22,077 nt of DNA from an uncultured Lachnospiraceae bacterium (GTDB lineage Bacteria; Bacillota; Clostridia; Lachnospirales; Lachnospiraceae). Shown piece after piece: positions 16,211 to 22,077 of the stretch (its first letter is position 1; each line of letters starts with the position of its first letter). The stretch is from the NCBI GenBank assembly GCA_910579285.1, contig CAJTTT010000017.1:22977-45053 (forward strand), written 5' to 3'. The position numbers and the translations under genes were made by a program. A model generated the notes under the pieces. The model saw nothing but the letters and a program-made list of their open reading frames with translations, did not search any database and was not told where the DNA came from.

Positions 16211-17028
16211 AAATACTGTTCACGGATTTGGACGATACCCTCTTAAACAACCAGAGTCAGGTTTCTGCAGAAACCAAAGCCTTTCTGGATGAATTTCTTG
16301 CGGCCGGCAACCGGCTTGTCCTTTCCTCCGGCCGGCCTCTTATGAGCGTGATGGAGGTAAAGGAGCTGGCAGGTCTGACCCAGCCCGGCATCTTTTTGAG
16401 CGCCTCCAACGGCACCCGGGTTTACGACTGTGACCGTCAGCGGACCATTCGAAAATTCCATCTGCCGCTCTCTTACATCTCCTATCTGCAGGAACAGGCA
16501 AAAGCGCTCTCCTTACACATTCAGACTTACCGTGACAGCGATGTGGATGACGCCATTGTTTCCCCGGCAGACGATGAAGAGATTCAGTTTTACCGCAAAA
16601 AGATCCATCTGCCCCTTGTGGTTTCTGAAAATCTCTGTGATGCCCTCACGGAAGAGCCGTGTAAAATGCTGGCTATTAGTTTACATAACTATGAGAAATT
16701 GGAAACGTTCCGCAGAAACATCGCAGACTGGGCGGAGGGCAAAGTGCGCATGATCTATTCCAGCGATAAATATCTGGAGCTCTTCGACTGGAACGCAGGC
16801 AAAGGCAGTTCCCTGCTCTTTCTGTGCGAGTATCTGGGCATCCCCGTCTCCGATTCCTACGCTGCCGGGGACGCAGAAAACGATATCTCCATGCTGGATG
16901 CCGCAGGCTGCGGTATTGCCATGAAAAATGCTGCGGACAAAGTGAAAGCCCACGCCGATGTTGTCACAGACCTAGACAACGACCAGAATGGGCTTGCGGA
17001 TATGATGCGTAAATTACTAAAACAATAA
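16207..17028 (+). CDS. HAD-superfamily (Cof-type, class IIB) sugar-phosphatase-like hydrolase
   Basis: 273 residues, typical for Cof-type enzymes. Motif I is FTDLDDTLL with nucleophile Asp7 and acid/base Asp9. Motif II is VLSSGRP at about 38-44. The large class IIB cap lies roughly at 85-190, and motif IV is AAGDAENDISML at about 218-229, followed by GCGIAMKNAADKVKAHADVVT, the usual tail of this family. These enzymes dephosphorylate sugar phosphates or flavin/nucleotide-type substrates; specificity cannot be read from sequence. Start overlaps the previous stop by four bases. Its 3' end faces the minus-strand genes, and repeat R2 lies between them. Confidence 0.92.
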   Translation: MKILFTDLDDTLLNNQSQVSAETKAFLDEFLAAGNRLVLSSGRPLMSVMEVKELAGLTQPGIFLSASNGTRVYDCDRQRTIRKFHLPLSYISYLQEQAKALSLHIQTYRDSDVDDAIVSPADDEEIQFYRKKIHLPLVVSENLCDALTEEPCKMLAISLHNYEKLETFRRNIADWAEGKVRMIYSSDKYLELFDWNAGKGSSLLFLCEYLGIPVSDSYAAGDAENDISMLDAAGCGIAMKNAADKVKAHADVVTDLDNDQNGLADMMRKLLKQ

Positions 17029-17033
17029 TTAGC

Positions 17034-17098
17034 GGAGAATGCCTGTTTTTAGGCATTCTCCTGTGTGAGACAAAGTTGCCAAGAAACTCCTCTCACAC
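17034..17098 (-). repeat. Structured repeat R2 (compact copy)
   Basis: Shortest copy, between the convergent HAD and small acidic genes. An 8-bp perfect closing stem pairs 17063-17070 with 17091-17098 (GTGTGAGA/TCTCACAC) around a reduced inner hairpin (AGTT/AACT). An 11-bp perfect hairpin (17034-17044 with 17051-17061) follows. Read on the minus strand it starts on the last base of the TAG stop of 17098-17352. The long inner arm of R1 is missing. Confidence 0.8.
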
Positions 17099-17352
17099 TA
17101 TTCTATGATCAGATACCTGCCATCTCCAATTTCAAACACTTCATCGGCTTCCAGGATTTCCTCCTCGCCGGCGCCCTCCATATCGACGCCTTCCTCCTCA
17201 AAGAACTCCCACACTTCCCTGACGGAATCCACCACAACTGCCATGCACTCCTCCAGGAAGTTCTCCGCCTCCTCGTAAGTTTCCGCTACCTTCTCCGGGT
17301 AGAGCTGCAGCTGGTTCTCCAAAAAACACTGTACTGTTTTCTCATCAAACAC
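17098..17352 (-). CDS. Small acidic conserved-looking protein, function unknown
   Basis: 84 residues, start GTG (17352) with GGAGG eight bases upstream. Strongly acidic, predicted mostly helical for the first 60 residues (QCFLENQLQLYPEKVAETY, then EEAENFLEECMAVVVDS). It ends in a short beta-like tail (EVFEIGDGRYLIIE). No signal peptide, membrane helix or metal motif; two Cys are present but not in a pair motif. It follows maf by 71 bases in the same direction and is the last gene of the ppx-ppk-maf run. I do not recognise the family. The good ribosome binding site and fold-like pattern argue it is real. Confidence 0.75.
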   Translation of the reverse strand: MFDEKTVQCFLENQLQLYPEKVAETYEEAENFLEECMAVVVDSVREVWEFFEEEGVDMEGAGEEEILEADEVFEIGDGRYLIIE

Positions 17353-17423
17353 GGATCTTTCCTCCCTATATCTTATCTTATGGTTTTATCATACAATCAT
17401 TCACTCCCGCAGAGATAAGAACT

Positions 17424-18011
17424 TTAGAGCAGTCCCCGTCTCTTAAGTTCCTGGCAGAGCCTTCCCACCGGCAGTCCCACCACATTGTTATAATCCCCGC
17501 AGATTCCCTGAATATGCGCCGCGCACAGTCCCTGGATCGCATACGCACCCGCCTTGTCCATCGGTTCGCCGCTGTCCACATATCTCTGGATCTCCTCATC
17601 GGTCATGGCATACATGGTCACATCCGTACACTCGGAAAAGGTCGCATACATCGGCTGCATATCCCTATACTTCCATGCCAGGGTAACACCTGTGTAAACC
17701 TGGTGGCTGCCGCCCTGCAGATCTTTTAACATGCGCGATGCGTCCGCTTTATCCGCCGGCTTTCCGAGGATTCTTCCCCAGGCGCTCACCACCGTGTCCG
17801 CGCCGATCACGACAAAATCTTCTTTCCCCTCCGCCGCGAGCTTTCCGCAGACATCCACCGCCTTCTGATAGGACAGCTCCTCCACCACTTCATCCGGCTT
17901 CTCCTTTGTGATCTTCTCCTCCACCGTGCTCGGCACGACTTTGAAGGAGATGCCCACCTGCTTCAGGAGTTCCTTCCGTCTCGGCGATGCCGAGGCAAGA
18001 TAAATTTTCAT
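17424..18011 (-). CDS. maf: Maf-type nucleoside triphosphate pyrophosphatase
   Basis: 195 residues, full length for Maf/YhdE proteins. The N-terminal signature LASASPRRKELL is present, followed by IGADTVVSAWGRILGKP, which contains the catalytic Asp and the substrate loop. HQVYTGVTL and the tail motif GEPMDKAGAYAIQG are also conserved. This group hydrolyses non-canonical or excess nucleotides (dTTP/UTP and modified forms) to monophosphates and was first noted as a septum-formation inhibitor. It is cytoplasmic. It lies downstream of ppk, separated by repeat R3, so ppx, ppk and maf may share a transcript. The start ATG (18011) has GAAAGGAA a few bases upstream. Confidence 0.95.
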   Translation of the reverse strand: MKIYLASASPRRKELLKQVGISFKVVPSTVEEKITKEKPDEVVEELSYQKAVDVCGKLAAEGKEDFVVIGADTVVSAWGRILGKPADKADASRMLKDLQGGSHQVYTGVTLAWKYRDMQPMYATFSECTDVTMYAMTDEEIQRYVDSGEPMDKAGAYAIQGLCAAHIQGICGDYNNVVGLPVGRLCQELKRRGLL

Positions 18012-18041
18012 ATGTTCTCATTCCTTTCAAAACCTTCATAC

Positions 18042-18152
18042 AGAGAATGCCGCTTTTTGGCATTCTCTCAAGTGAGACGGAGTTGCTCTGCAACTCCCAG
18101 AACTCTTGACGTCCGTCCTATGGCGGGACATCTTTAGAAGTTCTTTTCACTT
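18042..18152 (-). repeat. Structured repeat R3, overlapping the 3' end of ppk
   Basis: Minus-strand element beginning inside the last six codons of ppk and running to 30 bases before the maf start. An 8-bp closing stem (18070-18077 with 18145-18152, one G-U) encloses an 8-bp hairpin (18079-18086 with 18090-18097, GGAGTTGC/GCAACTCC) and an arm (18099-18104 with 18139-18144). The arm's interior differs from that of R1 and R4. The distal hairpin pairs 18042-18051 with 18059-18068. There is no T-run after it. Confidence 0.8.
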
Positions 18153-20278
18153 TGGTCGTGGTGCATCTTCGGGATAAAGACCCGCTTATGCACGGTCCCC
18201 GCCTTCTCCTTCGCAGCAGCCTTGGCTGACTGGCAGAACGCAAGCTGGGCGTTGTACACTTCCTTCCCGCGCTTATCCACCTTCACATAGCTGCCGTCAG
18301 ACTGCAGAATTGAGGCCTTCACCGTATCCTTTAGCTGGCACTCCAGAATGGTTTTCAGTTTCTCCTGCAGGGCAGGTTTCTCGATCGGGAAAAGTATTTC
18401 CACCCTGCGCTCCAAGTTTCTCGGCATCCAGTCCGCGCTGGCACAATAGTATTCCGGCTTGCCGTCGTTCTCGAAATAAAAGATCCGGGCATGCTCCAGA
18501 AAATTTCCCACAAGGGAACGGACGGTTATGTTTTCGCTGACACCTTCGATCCCCGCCCGCAGGCAGCAGATACCGCGGATGATCAGATCAATCTTCACGC
18601 CCGCTGCGCTTGCCTCATAAAGCGCCTCGATCACGTCCTTATCGCAGAGGGAGTTCATCTTGCCGATGATTCTGGCAGATCTCCCCGCCTCTGCGTGAGC
18701 TTTCTCCCTTGCGATCAGATGAAGGAACCTGTCCTTCAGCCAGTAGGGCGCCAGGGAAAGGCAGTTCCAGCTTCTCGGCTCCGAATACCCGGAAAGCATG
18801 TTAAATACTGCCGTGGCATCCTCCCCGATCATCTCCGAGCAGGTAAAATACCCGATATCCGTGTACAGCTTGGCCGTGGAGTCGTTGTAATTGCCCGTCC
18901 CCAGATGGACGTACCGGCGGATACCGTTTTCCTCCCGTCTGACAACAAGTGTTATTTTACTGTGGGTCTTAAGCCCAACCAGACCGTAAATCACATGACA
19001 GCCCGCTTTCTCCAGCTTTTTTGCCCAGACGATATTGTTCTCCTCGTCGAATCTGGCTTTCAGCTCCACCAGCACGGAAACCTGCTTGCCGTTTTCCGCC
19101 GCCTGCTCCAGGGCCGCAATGATGGGGGAATTGCCGCTGACCCGGTATAGAGTCTGCTTGATGGCCAGCACCTCCGGGTCCCTGGCCGCCTGTCTGATAA
19201 ACCGCACCACCGGCTCAAAGCTCTGGTACGGATGATGCATCAGGATATCACCCTCCCGGATCTTCGCAAACACGTCCGCGTCCTCCGGCAGCTCCGGCAC
19301 GGTCTGGGGCGGCAGATAACTGTGCTCCTTCAGGTGGTCAAAGCCCTCCACGCCATACAGCTTCATCAGAAAGGTCAGATCCAACGGCCCGCCGATGGCA
19401 TAAATATCCTCCTTCGGGATTGCCAGCTCCTCCCGGATCAGTCTGAGGAGACGACTGTCAATGCCCTCCTCCACCTCCAGACGGATCACCTGTCCCCACT
19501 GTCTCTTTTTGAGCTGCTTTTCGATCTCCTGCAGGAGATCCTCCGCTTCCTCCTCCTCAATCGTCAGATCCGCGTTCCGCATGATGCGGAACGGATAAGT
19601 GCAGACAATATCGTAGTTCAGGAAAAGCTTATGAATGTTGCGCTCGATCACTTCCTCCAGAAGAATCAGCTTCCTCCCCTCCTCCGAGGGAATCTCCACC
19701 AGACGGGAAAGGACGCTCGGCACCTGCACGGTGGCAAACTCCAGCTCCCCATCGCCGTTTTTCTTCGTCATCAGAGCGCCCAGATTCAGGGACTTATTGC
19801 GGATCAGCGGGAACGGGCGGGAAGAATCCACCGCCATAGGCGTGAGCACCGGATAGACATTATCCGTAAAATAGCTGTCCACATAGGCCGCCTCCCCCTT
19901 CGTCAGATCCTCATGGTGGGTGATGATGCGTAGTCCGTTCGCTGAAAGCTGCGGCAGAAGAGAACGGTTGTAAGTATTGTACTGCTGATTCACCAGCTGA
20001 TGGGTCTTCTCATTTACCCGCACAAGCTGCTCTGTCGCCGTCATTCCTGCAATATCCCGCTTCTTATAGCCCGCGTTCACCATATCCTTGAGAGATGCCA
20101 CCCGAACCATGAAAAACTCGTCCAGATTTGATGCGGTAATGCTCAAAAATTTCAACCGCTCAAACAACGGCATCTGCTTATCCCTGGCCTCCGCCAGCAC
20201 TCTCTCGTTAAAGAGCAGCCAGCTCAGCTCCCTGTTCGTATAATACGTCTCGTCAGAAAAACAAATTTCCTGCGCCAT
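18134..20278 (-). CDS. ppk: Polyphosphate kinase (PPK1)
   Basis: 714 residues from the ATG at 20278, which has AGAAGGAGG nine bases upstream; an in-frame ATG at 20308 overlaps ppx and has no site. PPK1 makes polyphosphate from the gamma-phosphate of ATP, reversibly. The N-domain has the typical NRELSWLLFNERVLAEA and SITASNLDEFFMVRVA. The catalytic phospholipase D-like halves carry LKARFDEENNI, YVHLGTGNYN (autophosphorylated His) and HARIFYFEND with the second conserved His, followed by SADWMPRNLERRVE. Domain order and length match the family. It lies 22 bases after ppx, a classic polyphosphate pair. Oddity: the last residues, QSEKNF and the stop, come from repeat R3, so the C-terminal tail is probably not ancestral. 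Confidence 0.97.
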   Translation of the reverse strand: MAQEICFSDETYYTNRELSWLLFNERVLAEARDKQMPLFERLKFLSITASNLDEFFMVRVASLKDMVNAGYKKRDIAGMTATEQLVRVNEKTHQLVNQQYNTYNRSLLPQLSANGLRIITHHEDLTKGEAAYVDSYFTDNVYPVLTPMAVDSSRPFPLIRNKSLNLGALMTKKNGDGELEFATVQVPSVLSRLVEIPSEEGRKLILLEEVIERNIHKLFLNYDIVCTYPFRIMRNADLTIEEEEAEDLLQEIEKQLKKRQWGQVIRLEVEEGIDSRLLRLIREELAIPKEDIYAIGGPLDLTFLMKLYGVEGFDHLKEHSYLPPQTVPELPEDADVFAKIREGDILMHHPYQSFEPVVRFIRQAARDPEVLAIKQTLYRVSGNSPIIAALEQAAENGKQVSVLVELKARFDEENNIVWAKKLEKAGCHVIYGLVGLKTHSKITLVVRREENGIRRYVHLGTGNYNDSTAKLYTDIGYFTCSEMIGEDATAVFNMLSGYSEPRSWNCLSLAPYWLKDRFLHLIAREKAHAEAGRSARIIGKMNSLCDKDVIEALYEASAAGVKIDLIIRGICCLRAGIEGVSENITVRSLVGNFLEHARIFYFENDGKPEYYCASADWMPRNLERRVEILFPIEKPALQEKLKTILECQLKDTVKASILQSDGSYVKVDKRGKEVYNAQLAFCQSAKAAAKEKAGTVHKRVFIPKMHHDQSEKNF

Positions 20279-20300
20279 ACCCCACGGCCTCCTTCTTAAT

Positions 20301-21830
20301 TTATACATGTCTCTGTCTGATCACCGGGCGGACACTGTAAACCTCCTCAAAGAAGTCGGAACGCTTTGTAAACAGCCCTTTCTCCAGCGTAATGTCCACC
20401 GACTCCTCCACGGTAATGATCAGCTCCCGCTCCTTTAAGACCGCTTTTACATCCTTAAATTTCTGCTTATGGCTCCGATCAAGCCCGTTGGCAACTTTTA
20501 ATATCGCTGTCAGCTTTGCGATGGTCAGATAAGCTTCCCTGTCAATGGTACTGTTTCCCCCCATCACCTGCCAGTAATCAAAATCCATGTGATTGTACTT
20601 CACCACATTGGCCACAATCTCCCGCTCCATATGGGAAAGGCCGATGATCTCCGTAGAGATGATAATATTGTAGGAACACTCCCCGAGATTTACCAGACTG
20701 ATGTACTTACCGCAGTCATGTAAAAGTGTGGCAATCCGCAAAAGCAGCCGCTCCCGCTTTCCAAGACCGTGCACTTTCTTCATGCTGTCAAAGATGGTCA
20801 TGGCAATCTTCTCAAGCGTTTCCCCGCGGCGTTTGCTGCCCATGTACCTCTTGCTGATATTCTGCGCGCAGGCGATGATATCCTGCTCGAAGTCATGCTC
20901 CTCCCTGATGATCTTATGCTTTTGCGCATACTCGTATGCCATGCCGTCGCATAGCGTCACGCCCGGCGCCCAGATCATCCCGGCTCCCATCATCTTGGCG
21001 ATCCTGTTCACCAGCGTGCCCGATATGTAGAGAAGCGGTATGTTTTCTTCCGGCATATCCAGCGCCTTTGCCGCCTGCTGAGTCGACTTCGCGCGGATCC
21101 GTTCCAGAAACTTTTCCACGGCAGGCGCGTCCACGCTGCACTCCTCCAGCTCCATAACGTTTCTCCCCACAATGGCGGAAATGTAATCGTCCATAACGAT
21201 GATGTTTTCAATCTGCCCGTCCTTCAGATACAGCTTCTTAAAAAGCATAATCTGGGAACTCACCATCTCATCCAGAATGACCTCGTACTGTCTGGGGCTG
21301 ATGTTCAGCCGCCCGAGCTGATCCTGCAGCCGCAGCACTCCCAGACGCATATTCTGGGTCGTAACGAGCGTATCCTTGTCAAAGAGGGATATCTGGATGC
21401 TGCCGCCGCCGATATCCACAATCGCGGTGCCCTTCTCCACAATCTTATTGAACCGCCCTCTGGAGGCAATCGCCTTGTAATTGAGGAATCGCTGCTCCGA
21501 ATTGCTGAGCACCTCAATGCGGATGCCCGTGCGCTGGGCGATTTGATCCAGAACGATCATGGTGTTTTCCGTCTCCCGGATCGCGCTTGTGCCGTAGGCG
21601 GTGTAATCGTCCACCCGGTAGCTCTTCATAATATCGTTGTAATCCCGCAGCACCCGGGAAAGCTCGTCCACACGGTCATAACTGATCTTCCCCGTGGCAA
21701 AGGTGTCCGTCCCCAGGTCAATCCGATGCCGGATATGGTCGATCTCCCGCAGTCCGTTCCTGGACGAAATCTCAAATATTTTCATGCCGAGTTCATAGGA
21801 ACCCACATCTATCGCCGCAAATGTTTTCAT
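20301..21830 (-). CDS. ppx: Exopolyphosphatase / guanosine pentaphosphatase family protein with C-terminal HD domain
   Basis: 509 residues from the ATG at 21830, with GGGAGG five bases upstream; the frame extends to an ATG at 21860 that has a poorer site. The N-terminal half is the Ppx/GppA fold of the actin-like ATPase group: AAIDVGSYELGMKIFE, YGTSAIRE, VDIGGGSIQISLFD and ISGTLVNRIAKMM. The C-terminal third is HD-like, with LLLRIATLLHDCGKYIS and a later HMEREIVANVVKYNH segment, as in long Ppx proteins. It removes terminal phosphates from polyphosphate and may act on pppGpp. Cytoplasmic. It precedes ppk directly, so synthesis and breakdown enzymes are made from one operon. Repeat R4 lies just upstream of its ribosome binding site. 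Confidence 0.94.
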   Translation of the reverse strand: MKTFAAIDVGSYELGMKIFEISSRNGLREIDHIRHRIDLGTDTFATGKISYDRVDELSRVLRDYNDIMKSYRVDDYTAYGTSAIRETENTMIVLDQIAQRTGIRIEVLSNSEQRFLNYKAIASRGRFNKIVEKGTAIVDIGGGSIQISLFDKDTLVTTQNMRLGVLRLQDQLGRLNISPRQYEVILDEMVSSQIMLFKKLYLKDGQIENIIVMDDYISAIVGRNVMELEECSVDAPAVEKFLERIRAKSTQQAAKALDMPEENIPLLYISGTLVNRIAKMMGAGMIWAPGVTLCDGMAYEYAQKHKIIREEHDFEQDIIACAQNISKRYMGSKRRGETLEKIAMTIFDSMKKVHGLGKRERLLLRIATLLHDCGKYISLVNLGECSYNIIISTEIIGLSHMEREIVANVVKYNHMDFDYWQVMGGNSTIDREAYLTIAKLTAILKVANGLDRSHKQKFKDVKAVLKERELIITVEESVDITLEKGLFTKRSDFFEEVYSVRPVIRQRHV

Positions 21831-21869
21831 TTTCCCCTCCCGCAATCCCTTCTTCTGCATTCCATCACA

Positions 21870-21978
21870 GTGAATGCCGCATTATGGCATTCTCTCAAGC
21901 GAGACCCAGAACATCCAGGTCAGCCTGCTGACTTTGCGATACAGCCTTTGCCGTGAGCAGCTAAACACTCTTCTCACT
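21870..21978 (-). repeat. Structured repeat R4, overlapping the 3' end of the right-edge gene
   Basis: Minus-strand element starting within the last codons of the partial gene. The closing stem pairs 21898-21904 with 21972-21978, with one mismatch. It encloses a 5-bp hairpin (21919-21923 with 21928-21932) and an arm with ACAGCCTTTGCCGTGAGC nearly identical to R1. The distal hairpin (21870-21878 with 21886-21894) has one mismatch. It ends about 40 bases before the ppx start. Confidence 0.75.
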
Positions 21979-22077
21979 CTGGCCCAGCAGAAAATCAATG
22001 AACTGCTGCGCCGTCCTGCCGGAAAGTCCGCCGTGGGAAAGCTCCCACTTATTCGCCAGAAGAAACAGATCCTCCTC
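21961..22077 (-). CDS. C-terminal fragment of an unidentified protein, partial
   Basis: Thirty-eight codons plus a TAG stop (21961-21963) are visible; the gene begins outside the window. The fragment opens EEDLFLLANKWELSHGG and continues LSGRTAQQFIDFLLG. This reads as a folded, mostly helical C-terminus, and I cannot assign a family. The last residues QSEKSV and the stop codon lie in repeat R4 sequence. It precedes ppx in the same direction. Confidence 0.7.
   Translation of the reverse strand, partial: EEDLFLLANKWELSHGGLSGRTAQQFIDFLLGQSEKSV

Noticed and set aside
17034..17061. Plus-strand terminator after the HAD phosphatase gene
   Set aside because: The five T bases are in the loop, not after the stem, so the hairpin does not fit an intrinsic terminator; it is better explained as part of R2.
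665..21978. CRISPR array
   Set aside because: The repeats are dispersed over 21 kb in gene 3' ends, with no regular spacers and no cas genes.

Overview
The window looks like chromosomal DNA from a Gram-positive anaerobe of the Lachnospiraceae/Clostridia type. Supporting signs are strong AGGAGG-type ribosome binding sites, lipoprotein signal peptides with acidic low-complexity spacers, Cache/PAS hybrid histidine kinases, and coding of roughly half GC. No tRNA, rRNA, CRISPR array, transposase or phage gene is visible. Genus assignment is not possible from what I can see.

Layout. (1) 1-4.8 kb, minus strand: four secreted lipoproteins. Two are small acidic proteins with a DUF5666-like C-terminal module (4086-4715 and 3274-3960). 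The other two are large proteins with an Asp-box N-terminal domain; 781-3237 goes on to a solute-binding domain, and the second, at 1-626, runs off the window. No ABC permease or ATPase partner is visible. (2) 4.9-10.5 kb, minus: two hybrid histidine kinases in one operon, ending at an intrinsic terminator. (3) 10.6-12.6 kb, plus: an OmpR-family response regulator and its membrane kinase, divergent from (2). (4) 12.6-13.5 kb, minus: an unrecognised 300-residue protein. (5) 13.7-17.0 kb, plus: ABC-F ATPase, PHP-family phosphoesterase and HAD phosphatase, tightly packed. (6) 17.1-22.1 kb, minus: the tail of an unknown gene, then ppx, ppk, maf and a small acidic protein.

Two signals go beyond gene content. 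First, the promoter of the OmpR-type regulator and the regions upstream of both DUF5666-like lipoproteins share one layout: TTAGAG, five bases, TTARAG, ten bases ending TGN, then a TARRAT -10 box. This is the geometry of PhoB-class activated promoters. It suggests an autoregulated two-component system controlling the envelope lipoproteins, including the solute-binding cluster downstream of 3960.

Second, four copies of a structured repeat (R1-R4) each sit immediately 3' of a minus-strand gene in the same orientation. Each has a closing stem GTGAGA/TCTCAC around inner hairpins, followed by a separate GAGAATGCC/GGCATTCTC hairpin. Base pairs in the stems change in a compensatory way between copies, so the structure looks selected. 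In two places (ppk and the partial gene at the right edge) the repeat provides the last codons and the stop, giving both unrelated proteins a QSEK-type C-terminus. This repeat family is the best candidate here for something undescribed.
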